From contig NC_088928.1 in assembly GCF_038396675.1 (NCBI RefSeq), positions 55,552,501 to 55,616,500 of the forward strand: a DNA stretch of 64,000 bases, in the 5' to 3' direction. Each line of letters begins with the position of its first letter. Positions within the stretch are counted from its first letter, which is position 1. Origin of the DNA: Hydra vulgaris (lineage: Eukaryota > Cnidaria > Hydrozoa > Anthoathecata > Hydridae). The notes under the pieces are model-generated. The model saw nothing but the letters and a program-made list of their open reading frames with translations, was not told where the DNA came from and did no database searches. A program made the position numbers and the translations under genes. Below are positions 1 through 12,090 of this stretch, piece by piece.

Positions 1-27
1 TGCTCTGAATTTTTCAAGAAACATGAG
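1..27 (+). CDS. ITPK: ITPK-like kinase, 3' end of penultimate coding exon
   Basis: The first 27 bases read C-S-E-F-F-K-K-H-E in frame 1 and are followed at once by a splice donor (GTAGCT). Inositol-trisphosphate 3-kinases have a closely similar segment (FFKCHE in the human enzymes) directly before the IGSSLL motif, and that motif opens the exon at 4154. The phase fits: this exon ends on a complete codon and the next begins with ATG ATA GGA. The rest of the gene lies left of the window. The piece is very short, so the call rests on its fit to the downstream exon. Confidence 0.72.
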
Positions 28-112
28 GTAGCTACTTATTATAGCAGATTAAATTCTGCTGTGTATGTTAATATGTGAAAAAAATTGATTACTTTTTCTA
101 ACCCAAACCTAT

Positions 113-137
113 AGTCGATGTAGCGGCACTCCTTTAA
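113..137 (-). repeat. Single unit related to the 42-bp minisatellite at 49.7 kb
   Basis: AGTCGATGTAGCGGCACTCC is nearly the reverse complement (two differences in 20) of a segment of the tandem unit at 49657-49766. It probably marks the tail of a lost LINE copy in the ITPK intron. Confidence 0.4.
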
Positions 138-264
138 ATGTTCTACCTAGAAAGTTGCACTGAAGTTCTCGCGGCTATTTATTTCATTATGACATCATAT
201 TAACTTAATATGCAATATTATATATATATTTTGAGAAAGAGAGATACTTATATATGTTTGTGTG

Positions 265-268
<4 letters not shown>

Positions 269-363
<95 letters not shown>
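269..363. repeat. (CA)n / (GA)n compound microsatellite
   Basis: About 37 CA repeats are followed by about 10 GA repeats, within the last ITPK intron. Confidence 0.97.
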
Positions 364-1921
364 TGACAAGTGTATAGGGTAAATAATCTAGTATTTGGCC
401 GTATTTAATAATTCCGAAAAAAGAGGCTTTTTTTTAATGAAATCAAAGTTTAAAGGGTAAATTTATACATTTGCAAAACCAAAATTTAAAGCTATATATA
501 AGCCCAAAGTTATACATTTAATTTTATTTATTTTTCCAAATATAGTTTCGACAAAATTTGAGTTAACTTTAAAAACCATTAAAAATATTTCAATTAAAAT
601 TATTTTTATTTTTATTTTTACAAAAACAGAAAATATTTAAATTTCGAATTACATTTACATTTTCAATCGAATTATCGTTACAGTTTTAATTGTAAAGAGA
701 TAGCTTCTTTTTTTTTTCTTATAGACGAGTTGCTTTGTTTACATTCTAAAGCGCGTGCGCAAAATACGACAGGCAAAACATTGGAGCTAAAGCAAAGTAA
801 GCAAAAGTTATGGTGTGAAGTTTGTACAAGTAAACTATGTGAATAGAAAAAGTCTCACACTAAAGTAGAACCAGCGCGTTAAAATATGTCAAATTTTGTT
901 AACCAGTATTAAAAAAAACTTTATCAATTTTTAAAAGTAAAATAAATTTAAAATTAACAAGATATACTTCTAATAATCTATACTTCTATCAACCCAGGCT
1001 GAGTCCCAGCTAAGTTATAGAAAAAACCAAGAATTTGTATCAAAGTTTACATAAATTAGCATCGAAAGCTGTTTTTTTTTTAATTATTAGTTGGTAAATT
1101 GATGAAACAGAGACTGTAATGAAACAGACACCACATATAAAAATGAGCTTTACTTGACTCCTAAAGTTCAGGCTAAACCGATTACTGCTCATTATGAGCC
1201 ATTACTTATTAACAAAAGCCAAAATAAAATGACAAAAAAATCAAAAGTTTTACTTTAATCCTCAGGGCTGGACTGCATCTGTTTATAAAATACTGAAACT
1301 GTTCATAAAATGGGGTACAATGTAAATATTGATAACCCCTCACAAGTCTTTATAAATCAAATAACGTAATATTCTTTATAAATCAAATAATGTTATAAAT
1401 TGTTTGCTATATTCCAACAGATTATAATCTTAAAATGGAAAGTAGTTGCAAAATATAAACTTTTGAATGCAATGTCTCTTCGACAAAAAAATCTTTCCAT
1501 TTCTGTCTTAGGTTTGTACATTGATGTTGATTATCCTAAGTGCAAGCCCAGATAGAATTAAAAAATAAAATTGTCATAAAATGGATATTTTTTAAATGAA
1601 ATTCTCTATAAATATAGAAACAGCTTAGAGTTGTAGGAAGATGACCAAAAATATCCACTTAATAAAGATGGTCTAATTAAAACTAATCACCAGTATTACT
1701 ATCAAATGCAACAACAAACGATGGTAACCGAAACAAACATTGTCTGTTGGAGTAATGGAAACATGACAAATCATAAACTCTGTATCTAAGAAATTCTGTT
1801 ATATGTTTAAAGATAAACTTAAAATAGTTTTTGAAAAAGTTACATTGTATATAATATATACAATGTAACTTTTTCATATATGTGACTTGTATAAAATATA
1901 TATATATATATTATATACAAG

Positions 1922-1930
1922 TCACAGTAG

Positions 1931-2019
<89 letters not shown>

Positions 2020-2296
2020 GTAATGTTATACAAAAGCTTTTCATAGTGTCTTTAAGTTGCAAAATGCATGTAGAACAAAAGCATTTTTTATTTGAAGACT
2101 GAGGTATTGTAATATTAGCACATTTGTAATGATACCATTTGACTGGACAATGAAAATTAATACACTCTGTCAAAGGAAGAAATTTTGAACATTCACACAT
2201 GCAGAATAGCTGTAGTTGATTTGAATTCAATTTTCTTGTTACAATTTTTGTCAATGTAACTTTTTCAAAAACTATTTTAAGTTTATCTTTAAACAT
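1922..2296 (-). CDS. PHD-finger-like ORF inside the foldback element
   Basis: A 124-codon frame starts in the right arm of the inverted repeat and runs into the spacer, ending in a (TA)n-encoded Tyr-Ile tail with no biological meaning. Residues about 32-77 carry C-x-C-x-C, then C-x4-C-x5-H-x2-C, and a final C-x-C-x2-C. The core TECINFHCPVKWYHYKC is very like PHD fingers of the ING type, which bind histone H3 tails; PHD fingers also occur in several transposase families. No transposase catalytic domain is visible beside it. It is probably a captured or residual domain of a larger parent element. Expression is doubtful. Confidence 0.5.
1936..2016. repeat. (TA)n tract in the foldback spacer
   Basis: An uninterrupted TA dinucleotide run of about 80 bp. 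Confidence 0.97.
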
Positions 2297-4153
2297 ATAA
2301 CAGAATTTCTTAGATACAGAGTTTATGATTTGTCATGTTTCCATTACTCCAACAGACAATGTTTGTTTCGGTTACCATCGTTTGTTGTTGCATTTGATAG
2401 TAATACTGGTGATTAGTTTTAATTAGACCATCTTTATTAAGTGGATATTTTTGGTCATCTTCCTACAACTCTAAGCTGTTTCTATATTTATAGAGAATTT
2501 CATTTAAAAAATATCCATTTTATGACAATTTTATTTTTTAATTCTATCTGGGCTTGCACTTAGGATAATCAACATCAATGTACAAACCTAAGACAGAAAT
2601 GGAAAGATTTTTTTGTCGAAGAGACATTGCATTCAAAAGTTTATATTTTGCAACTACTTTCCATTTTAAGATTATAATCTGTTGGAATATAGCAAACAAT
2701 TTATAACATTATTTGATTTATAAAGAATATTACGTTATTTGATTTATAAAGACTTGTGAGGGGTTATCAATATTTACATTGTACCCCATTTTATGAACAG
2801 TTTCAGTATTTTATAAACAGATGCAGTCCAGCCCTGAGGATTAAAGTAAAACTTTTGATTTTTTTGTCATTTTATTTTGGCTTTTGTTAATAAGCAATGG
2901 CTCATAATGAGCAGTAATCGGTTTAGCCTGAACTTTAGGAGTCAAGTAAAGCTCATTTTTATATGTGGTGTCTGTTTCATTACAGTCTCTGTTTCATCAA
3001 TTTACCAACTAATAATTAAAAAAAAAACAGCTTTCGATGCTAATTTATGTAAACTTTGATACAAATTCTTGGTTTTTTCTATAACTTAGCTGGGACTCAG
3101 CCTGGGTTGATAGAAGTATAGATTATTAGAAGTATATCTTGTTAATTTTAAATTTATTTTACTTTTAAAAATTGATAAAGTTTTTTTTAATACTGGTTAA
3201 CAAAATTTGACATATTTTAACGCGCTGGTTCTACTTTAGTGTGAGACTTTTTCTATTCACATAGTTTACTTGTACAAACTTCACACCATAACTTTTGCTT
3301 ACTTTGCTTTAGCTCCAATGTTTTGCCTGTCGTATTTTGCGCACGCGCTTTAGAATGTAAACAAAGCAACCCATCTATATGCTCTTATATTTTTAATATT
3401 TTATTTCTTAGTAATAATTAACTGTTAATCAACTGTAATGAATTTTTTAACTCTTTTTTATTTTAGGACAATAGCTAATAGATTAAGATGATTAATCTAG
3501 TTTTTGAATTTACTTTTTAACAGTAAAAAATCCATTTTTGCGGCCATATGTATTTTAATCATTATTCATGTTTATTAGACACATGTTTAAAAATTTCATT
3601 CAGTGCTTAATGTCTAAAGCGTTTACTGTCAATCATAATTTTTTTGCCTAAAAAAGATATTCACACATTAAAATTTAGAGAACAACCTCTAGAAGTAAAT
3701 TGAAGACATTTTAATTCCTATTCATTAAGAATTTCTTTTGTTAATAAATAATTTCATCCATTAAGAAGTAATTTCTTTTGTTAATAAAAAACTTCATTAA
3801 TAGCTATTACTTTTGTAATTATTTGAATTGAACTTTCAAATTGTTCTGCAACTATTTAAAATGTTTAATACGAAAATAATTGCTTCTTAAATTTAAAAAA
3901 TTTAAACAGTTAGATGCATAATAACTTGATAATAGTTGAAGTCAAAAGAAATTAAGTTTATTACACAATGTAACACAATAGAAAAATTTCAGCGATAACC
4001 AATTAATAGTTCGTTTATCCTATATGTCGTGTTCTAAAACACTTTAACGAATTAATTACAAGCAGATTACTAGATATAAATCGATAATGAAAACATTTGA
4101 TAGCGGGAAAAAAAGGATAAAACTAATTTAGCTATTTTTTGTTATTGTTTTAG

Positions 4154-4354
4154 ATGATAGGAAGTTCTTTACTATTTGTTCATGATGAAACTGATACAGC
4201 TAGTATATGGATGATAGACTTTGGAAAAACTAATTTACTTGATGTTGGGGTTTCAATAAACCATAACTCTGAATGGATTTTGGGTAATCGCGAAGACGGT
4301 TATCTAATAGGTCTCGACAACATTATTAATATCTGGTCAAATATGCTTTTATAA
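4154..4354 (+). CDS. ITPK: Inositol-trisphosphate 3-kinase-like, last coding exon
   Basis: The exon follows a TTGTTTTAG acceptor and reads 66 residues to a TAA. It contains the hallmarks of the inositol polyphosphate kinase C-terminal half: SSLL in [10 protein letters not shown], the metal-binding WMIDFGKT (IDF motif), and [14 protein letters not shown] near the end. In the family this region binds Mg-ATP and closes the catalytic domain, which phosphorylates Ins(1,4,5)P3 to Ins(1,3,4,5)P4 in cytosolic calcium signalling. The [10 protein letters not shown] block favours IP3 3-kinase over IP6 kinase or IPMK, but only the C-terminus is visible. The protein ends soon after NIINIW, close to where family members end. 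Its last intron (28-4153) contains a long-inverted-repeat element. A consensus polyadenylation signal lies 78 bases past the stop. Confidence 0.88.
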   Translation: MIGSSLLFVHDETDTASIWMIDFGKTNLLDVGVSINHNSEWILGNREDGYLIGLDNIINIWSNMLL

Positions 4355-4431
4355 TACTGTATACAAAAGCGCTGGGTTTTAGCTGGCATATTATTCAGTC
4401 GCACTAATGCACTTTTTAAATTTTAAATGTA

Positions 4432-4437
4432 AATAAA
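4432..4437 (+). terminator. Polyadenylation signal AATAAA for the ITPK-like gene
   Basis: A consensus AATAAA lies 78 bp after the stop of the ITPK-like last exon on the same strand, a normal position for a 3' end signal. The true cleavage site cannot be seen. Confidence 0.55.
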
Positions 4438-4439
4438 CA

Positions 4440-6340
4440 AGATTCTTGCGTGTACATACTCTCAACATCGTGATTCTTTCAAATTTTTTATTGTTTGTAA
4501 GTTTAATACTAATTTGTTAAATATTTCTATATATATTCTTTAAGTAGGGAATTTTATAATAAAATTCTGGGTTTATACATTTGAAAAAAATAACTTAAGA
4601 GTTTTATAAGTCTGGGTTTTATATCTTCTGGGTTTTATATGTCTAGGATTTTATAAACCTGGGTTTTATGAGTAGCAAAATTGAAATGTTTTTTTTTTTT
4701 TTATTGTTTGTATATTTATATTGTCTTAACGTGTACATTGGATAATTACCGGGTAGTTATTCTTTGAAGGATTAAAAAATTTGTATTTATATTTTTAAAA
4801 CATGAAACTAAATTAAATTTATTCTTCTTTCTTTTTTTTAAATGTCCGGCTTTGAAACATGCTCAGCAAAATTCAAATATTATGTTTTTCTTTTATTTAT
4901 TGCGCTAATATTCAACAAAATTGTAATTTTGATAAAAAAGTATAAAGATAAAATCGTAATTATCTTTTTTAAAAAATATAAATATAGTCCGTGAAACTTT
5001 GTAAATATAATAAATAAAAAATTAAAAAAGTTTTTTTCACTAAATAAACCAAAATAAAAGAATTTAGAATATTAAGTCAAAGTAATAAAAATAGATAAAA
5101 CATAAAATGAAAGTAAGCGTTATTGACTTGCCCCTTTCTTTATAAGTAAGCGCTTATTGACTTTTCTTTAAAAGTTAGGAAATCATAATATTTTATTTTC
5201 CTCCTAAAGAATTGTCAAAATAGAGGGTCGAGCTATACCTTTTGAAAAAAATTATAAATCAAGAATTTGGTTGAAAGTTAACTTTAACGTTTTACTAAAT
5301 TCTTTACTTTTAAACTAAAATCAGGTGTTGGTTTTTTTTTTTTTTTTTGAAAAAAATCTTAGCTTTTTTTTCAGTGGCATTTGTTTAACTTTTTTTCTTT
5401 TCTAGATAAAGTTATTAATAACTATTTTACAACTCTATTGGAGTGGAAACATTAGCTAAAATAAAATTACATTTACGTTGGTTCAATGCGCAACAATAAA
5501 CGTGAAATGTTACCTATTTGAAAAAGTATTGTGGGTTGTCATAAAGTTGAATTGTTTTAAAATTAATAATGCAGAGTTTTGTTTAGAAAAACATACTGTT
5601 AACCATAAGAGTTCAAACAATTTGGAAAAAATTATTCCTTTCGAAAAAATATTGACAGTCAGGAATTAATTTCTATCCTATCGAATATAAATAGTCAATA
5701 ATGAGAAACTCTCTTATAGTCTATTTATAGACTACAAATGACGAATGGCTAGAGTTGCAAAAATCTTTATATACTAAAATATTTGTAATGAAATCTTGTC
5801 TTCAGTATCCCAATATATTATAAGATAAATCTTATATTTTTTTAGAATAGCAATGATAAAAATCTATATCGAATCAAAAACTTTTAAGTGAAAGCCATTT
5901 ACGAAAGAAAACTTATAAAGCACGTCGTAATAAAATGTTTTAAAATTAGGTACGTTTAATTAACTAAAATAGTGTAAATTATTTATTGATTGATGTTCTT
6001 TAGTGTCAATTGCGCACGTGCAAATGACACAATTTGTAGACGTACAAATGTTTATCAATAAATGTAGGTTTTCATAAAATATACTGAACAAGAATTAAAT
6101 AATGAAAATAGCGAGAACGCTCAAACGTTTTCATTTTTGGGAAAGAAAAAAAATTAAATCAACTAAACCATGAGATCATGTTCCATTAGATGTACATAGT
6201 TTTATTGCTAAGTCTTTGAGATGGTATTAAAAATATAAACTTCAATCAATTTTGATCCCAAGATACTTTATGCAGGTAGCCGGAATAACTTTTATTTTCA
6301 CCACTCTGAAATTTAGGTATTTATTTTATAAACTGTATAG
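4440..6340. other. AT-rich intergenic stretch with two small tandem repeats
   Basis: No coding or element signal recognised. About 4607-4670 has a degenerate repeat around CTGGGTTTTATAT. About 5108-5178 repeats AAGTAAGCG-TTATTGACTT twice. Short frames here match nothing I know. Confidence 0.5.
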
Positions 6341-6342
6341 GT

Positions 6343-6953
6343 ACGTTAGATAGTCTTGCTATATATGTATACCAATGATATATTGTATAAACTAGATGTC
6401 TAACTTCGATGCGAAAAGTGAAGGCACTTTTTGCCCTTTTTACAAATGGCGGATTAAATTTGTAAACAAATATTTTTAACTTTTCTTTTCTTAAATGAAG
6501 TAAATATATTTTAGATTTAAATACTTTTTATGTAAAAGTGTTAAGCGGAAATTAGAATACTTGTAAAATAATAATTTATGATTCCTAAATTTATTTTCGA
6601 TTAAAAAGGTATTCAAGTTTTGAATGGAAAAGTAAAACGAAAGACGCTTTATGAAATAAAATACTTAATAAAATATTTAATAAACATAGGCTGATAAAAA
6701 AAAACTTTTCTAAGTATTTTATAATTATTAAAACATGTTTTTGAATTATCTTTAACTTATTGGGAACTTTTAACTTGCATTTTTAACTTTTATTCCACAC
6801 TTCGGCTTCAGCTTTTGCCCTTTTTACAAATGGCGGACTATTGTTATAAACAAAAAAAAGCGGCTTCATTTTTTGTCCAATAAAATCCCGCAAGTTATAC
6901 TTCTAGTTTATATAATATACCATTGATTTATACCCACGTTAGATAGCCTTGCT
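6343..6953. mobile_element. Small inverted-repeat element (MITE) inside an 18-bp direct repeat
   Basis: Imperfect inverted repeats of about 35 bp (CAATGATATATTGTATAAAC at 6373 and its complement near 6891-6926) bound about 550 bp of AT-rich DNA. Outside them the same 18-bp word, ACGTTAGATAG(T/C)CTTGCT, occurs at 6343-6360 and 6936-6953 in direct orientation. Inside, TTTTGCCCTTTTTACAAATG is repeated at about 6428 and 6815. It has no coding capacity. The 18-bp repeat is too long for an ordinary TIR-element target duplication. Confidence 0.55.
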
Positions 6954-7330
6954 TTAAAGCTTATGGCTTCAGTTTTACTGGTATTTTGTGGCAGTTTACT
7001 AGAGTGAAGCCATAAAGCTAGTTTGGATAGATTCAGTGCCGGATTCAGGAGACGCAAGTGACGCTGTCACGTCGAGCCCCGCGGAGACCTAAAGAATGTT
7101 ATTAAAAGAATAGAAAAAACTTTTGGAGCCTATTTAATTTAGAATACTTCAATATTAATAATAGTTAAAAAAAATGTTTTACGAATTCTTGAACAATTAG
7201 TCGACTTCACGCAAGAGTTTAGAGTATTTATAGACTTAGTGTAATATTTTTATTTCAACAAACGAGTAAAAAAATCATGATAAAGATCTAGAAGAAAATA
7301 ATGAAAAAAATGAAGAAGCAATTAAATTGA

Positions 7331-7509
7331 GTATATAGCGTAGTGGTCACCGCGCTTGCCTCAGAAACTAGAGATTTGTGGTTCAACGCCATCTCTGGGC
7401 AAGTTTTATAACATCGGTAAGGAAAGAGGCGTGAACTTCCTTTCAAATGCTCTTCCGCGGTGCTCTGCAATAAGACCGTAACAACTTCTTGGGTCTAAAC
7501 TAAAAAAAA
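7331..7509 (+). mobile_element. tRNA-derived SINE in the hAT 5' region
   Basis: TAGCGTAGTGGTCACCGCGC resembles a pol III A box, and GGTTCAACGCC about 35 bp later resembles a B box. A tail with GTAAGGAAAGAGGCGTGAAC and GTGCTCTGCAATAAGACCG is shared with the SINE at 21713. It ends in an A-rich run. Confidence 0.7.
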
Positions 7510-7759
7510 AAAGAAGTTAATGAAAACAAAAATAACAACAAAGATAAAAAAAATTATATTAAAGATGAAAATAAAATTAATGACAAAGATATGAAAGAAA
7601 ATACTGCAAAAGATAATAAACCAGATACCCAATTAGAGAGTCTTGAACTAAACATTACAGTGGAAACAATTCCATCCGATACGACTGAGTAAAGAAAAGT
7701 ATTATAATTAAGAACCAAATCTTACAGAGTTATTTTCGGTTATATGTATATAATCGAAT

Positions 7760-8660
7760 ATAACCGCTACTTGGCCCGAGATAATCAGTCAACAAATAAG
7801 AGACAATTTAGTTAATAAAAGACTACCACTAATTCTTTCCGATGATTTTCCCTGTCTAGACAGTGGAAGTCATTTTTCAAAAGTCCATTTGAAAAGAACG
7901 CTTTCAAATCGAGAAATAATAGTTCGTCCGTGGATAATATGCTTAGTGTCAAAGGACAAAATACTTTGTTTTTATTGTGGTCTGTTTATTGTGGGAGTCT
8001 CAATTGTTGCATTTGCTGTTTCTGGATTTAATAAGTGGTCAAATATACACAGAAGATTACCACTAAATGAAAACATGAAAGGTTATTTGATAGCTATGTT
8101 AAAATGTAGATTTTCATAAAAGACTGTTTGCTTAACAAACAAACAATCGATAAAATGCAGCAAAAGCTGCTCAATCAAGTAAAGTATTCGCTGATAAAAA
8201 AATTTTGAAATACTATTGTCTGTGGTTCAGTTATTAGTATTTCGAGGATCTGTTGAAAAACTTAGTTTTGCAAGAAATAGAAATTTTATAGGTATTGTTG
8301 AATTGCTTGTAAAATTTGATTCAATCATACAGGACTATCTACAGAGAATTAATAGTAAAACAACGAACATTATATATTAAAATAGTAAAACAATGAACAT
8401 TAGATAATAAAACAATGAACATTATCTAAGTAAAACAATCCAAAATGAAAGTATAAGTGTGATAGGCAGTAAAGTTGAAAATAAAATTATAGAGCGAGTA
8501 AAATATGGTATTTAAAAGTATTTTCATAAAGAACAAATGTCATTAGCCTCAGATATGTTTCAGATGGTACATTGCCAGGTTCAAGTGTACATGAACAGTT
8601 TATTAAATTTATAAATGTAAAATGCAGTACATGAGAAAATTTATTTTCTGTGTTGAAGCA
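7760..8660 (+). pseudogene. hAT transposase N-terminal part with TTF zinc finger (broken)
   Basis: The frame reads ATWPEIISQQIRDNLV, then a longer run with KRTLSNREIIVRPWI and KILCFYCGLF, then NKWSNIHRRL. These are typical of the TTF-type zinc-binding domain at the start of ZMYM-like hAT transposases, which is thought to bind DNA. The finger is incomplete compared with the family. Stops follow after 8119, and further family-like pieces (SVHEQFIKFINVKCST, ENLFSVLKHELR) appear in shifted frames up to about 8660. There the LINE insertion starts. A degenerate 27-bp tandem repeat around GTAAAACAATGAACATTA lies at 8345-8425. Confidence 0.72.
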
Positions 8661-9227
8661 TGAGTTAAGGGGTAAACAGGTTCTATCTGTTGACCAGCCT
8701 CGCACCCCTTCTTTATCTATTAGGCTGGCGCAGATGTATTTTTAATACATTGTTTTCAGTTTAGGATGTTGAATGCTGGATCTTCTTGACTCAATGCATG
8801 GGTTTTGCTTGTGTCTCTGTTTTTATGACTAGGCAACTCATTCTATTATCTCCTAATGAGGGTACAGCTCTAAAACTCAGTTTTTGAGGTTCTGAGGCCG
8901 GCTGGTAGTCAGGTTTCCCGAACTCTGTGGTAGCTCTCAGAGAGGCTGATTCCATCAACAGCTGAAAAATATCAAAGCATTAACAGTGCCATATTGCGCA
9001 TGGATGGTGTCCCTGTTGGTACTTTTGGTGTGGATTGCCGAGGCCACATTTGGAGCTCTTTGTTACGGCTTAGGGTTTATTAATAGTAATGTGGCAATTG
9101 CTAGGGCTATTAAACAGTGTTCTGAGTACTATCTATGCTTTGAGTTAAGTTCTCCAACAAATTTAAAAAAAATAAAGTAACAAAAACTATAAAACACAAA
9201 AAACCATCATCATCACCAAGTTCTCTA

Positions 9228-11137
9228 AACCTATCATTCACTAATATTCGTGGTCTTCGAAGTAACTTTTCTTCTTTTGAGTCTTATCTCTTGCAAAGTT
9301 CAGCAGACCTACTTGCTCTTTGCAAGATTAATTTGAGTTTAGCTGTCTCATCTTGCGATCTAAGTGTTGATGGTTATCTTCTTTTAATTCGTAAAGACTC
9401 CAATAGTCACATGCTTGGCTTAGGCTTTTCAGGACCAATGGGTGAATTCTTACGTTCGTAAGAATTCACCCATTTGTCATGAAACTAGGTTTGAATCCAC
9501 AGACTATTTTTTCATGTGCTTTCGTTTAGCACCACTTCACTCTATTGCCTTTCTCTTTGTTCTATATCGCTTTCCTTCATCTCAAGACTGCACACTTTTT
9601 GATGTTATTTCTGATCATATTGACCGAGCCCTCTCTCTTTATCCATCAGCTAATATTGTTGTTGTCAGTGACTTTAATGCTCACCACTCTGAATGACTTG
9701 GCTCTAGTGTCAGTGACTCTGCAGACAATAAAGCCCACAACTTTTGCCTTTCTCAATCCCTAACTCAAATAGTCAACTTTCTAACTCGCTTTCAAGATAA
9801 CCCGAACCATTAACCTTCTCTACTCGACTTATGTCTTGTTTCTGATCCTAGTCAGTGCTCAGTTTCTCCACATTTACCATTAGATGCTTCTGATCACAGT
9901 TTGATCTCTCTAAAACTAGTATCTCATTCTTCTTCATCACCTGAATCCCTCTATTATCGTACCTCTTACAACTACCTTAAAGCTGACTGGGATTCTTTCC
10001 GTGATTTTCTTCGTGATAGCTCTTGGGTAGAAATCTTGGGACCTTTTATTCCCTCTTGACAATTCCAGGTCAAGCCTCACTCTCCTCCATGGTTTTCCTC
10101 ACACTGTGCTGCTGCGATTGCCAATCGAAACCGTTACTTCCATATCTATCAGTAAAACAATTCACCAGAAAACAGACGTCTGTTTATTACTGCCAGAAAC
10201 CATTATAAAAAGGTTTTATCTAACGCCAAAGCCCGCTATTCTCATGTCATGAAATCTCTTATCTAATCTCAAAAATTAGGCTTTCGTGACTGGAGAATCT
10301 TTAATATTAATAATAAGAGCAAATCTTTAATTCCACCTCTCTTGTAATGTTCAGACTTTGTCACCTCACCTAAAGACTAAACTGAATTGTTTGCTAAAAA
10401 CTTTTCATCAATACCATCTCTTGATTCCACTAAATTCCACGTTTTACCTGATATTGTCAACAAACAGGTTGATCCATTGCTGACATTCGTATCACTCCAG
10501 CGTCTGTATCTAAAGTGATTTCCAGCCTAGACTTTTCTACAGCTTGTGGCCCGGACAATATACCTACTATTGCCTTGAAGAAGTGTTCTCCGGAGCTGTT
10601 GTCTATACTCTCAAAACTATTTAACAAGTGCTTATCAGAGTTTTGTTTTCCAGCCTGCTGGAAAGCGGCATCTGTTATTCCTATTTTCAAAAATTCTGGA
10701 GAGCGATCTGATTTGTCTAACTACCGTCCCATTAGTCTTCTTACTATCATAAGCAAGGTTTTTGAATCTTTAATTAACAAACACCTAATTTGTCATTTTG
10801 AATCTAATAACTTACCTTCTGACCATCAATATGGATTTCGATCTTTTCGTTCTTCAGCTGATTTGCTAACAATAATAACCCATAGGTTTTATCGTGCATT
10901 AGATAAAGGTGGAGAGGTTAAGGCCATCGCTCTTGACATTTCAAAAGCTTTTGATAAAGTTTGGCATGCTGGTCTTCTCCATTAGCTTTTTTCTTATGGT
11001 GTATCTGGCAACATCTTTAAGATTGTTGAATCCTTCCTTTCCAATCGTAGTATAAAAGTTGTCCTCGATGAACAACACCTTTCTTCATATTCTGTAACTT
11101 CAGAGGTTTCTCAAGGTTCTATCCATGGCCCTATACT
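9228..11137 (+). pseudogene. LINE endonuclease and reverse transcriptase, 5' portion (broken)
   Basis: The endonuclease begins with SFTNIRGLRSNFSSFESY. It shows a SDFNAHHSE block near 9670 and the SDHSLI catalytic block near 9890, as in APE-like nucleases that nick the target. The frame is broken at 9439-9472 by a short palindromic duplication. The RT part is open at 10515-10985 with SNYRPISLL, then QYGFR, then motif A ALDISKAFDKVWH, where the Asp binds metal. A TAG follows at 10983. Motif B is recognisable as SQGSIHGPILF near 11110, where the sequence is cut by the next insertion. This is an inactive relic. Confidence 0.8.
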
Positions 11138-11331
11138 CTTTTTAATTTCCTACACATCCCTACACTGTTTCTACACAATTTCCTACACATCCCTACACTG
11201 TTTCAACTTATGAATCTAGAATTAAACAAGATTTTTTATTGGTTTAAATCAAACAAATTATCGCTTCACATTAAAAAAACTAATTGGATTTTCTTTCATC
11301 CACTTTCTAAAAAAAACTAATTCCTAACAAA

Positions 11332-11874
11332 ATGTCACCTCTTTTCATTGATAATGTCAAAATAAACAGAGTAAATGTTATAAAATTTTTAAGTGTTTAT
11401 GTTGATGGTAACCTTACTTGGAAATTTCACATTGAAAATTTATGCAACAAAACTTCAAAAAGTGTAGGAATTTTATATAAGGTAAGATGCTTTTTGAGTA
11501 AGAAAATTCCAACTCAATTATATTTCTCTTTTATTCACAGCCATATTAACTATGTAAATATTACATGGGCTAATACCAATAAATGCAAACTTGAACCTCT
11601 TCGTCTTCATCAGAAGCACATAGCACGTTTAATAAATTTTAGTGAACGTTTTGCACATGCAAAACCTCTATTAAGAAAAATAGATGCACTAAATATATAT
11701 CAACTTAATGTTTATAATGTACTATGTTTTATGTTTTTTTGTAAAATCAATTTTCCCCCGGTTTCTTTTCATAATTTGTATTTGTCAAAAGATAAAAATA
11801 AATACATTCTACGCAATGATAATTTTATTAAGCAGCCATATTTTCAAACAAATTATAGTAAGTTTTACAATTGA
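11332..11874 (+). pseudogene. CR1/Jockey-like RT C-terminal domain of the inner LINE
   Basis: A 180-codon open frame includes VIKFLSVYVDGNLTWKFHI, then GILYKVRCFLSKKI, then FSFIHSHINYVNITW. This is the thumb/connection region that follows the catalytic motifs in many CR1, L2 and Jockey RTs (LGVxID..LxW..HI). The catalytic motifs themselves are absent, so the copy is 5'-truncated. It ends at a TGA just before the (TA)n tract. Confidence 0.7.
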
Positions 11875-11895
11875 TGATTTGGTGATATACTTTTA

Positions 11896-12090
<195 letters not shown>

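Larger units (their letters stand above)
729..3370. mobile_element. Long-inverted-repeat (foldback) element in an ITPK intron
   Basis: The segment 729-1852 is repeated almost exactly in reverse complement at about 2258-3370, giving arms of roughly 1.1 kb around a 0.4 kb spacer. The outer tip reads GTTGCTTTGTTTACATTC in both arms. The arms are not perfect (near 1210, TTACTTATTA faces TTAATAAGCAA, one base different), which argues against a simple assembly mirror. The spacer holds a (TA)n tract, short palindromes and a PHD-finger ORF. No clear target duplication was found. It could be a non-autonomous DNA transposon with long TIRs, or an inverted duplication. I cannot assign a superfamily. Confidence 0.8.

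Noticed and set aside
7331-7509. tRNA gene
   Set aside because: A- and B-box-like words are present here, at 21713, 60835 and 61749, but the cloverleaf cannot be closed with a proper acceptor stem, and the copies share SINE bodies and tails.
8986-9180. Small hydrophobic ORF in the LINE leader
   Set aside because: Lies in the 5' region of a dead LINE with no conserved ORF1 motif. Not supported as a gene.
10457-10690. Antisense - frame over the LINE reverse transcriptase
   Set aside because: Overlaps RT sequence with recognisable motifs on the + strand. The - frame has no family resemblance.
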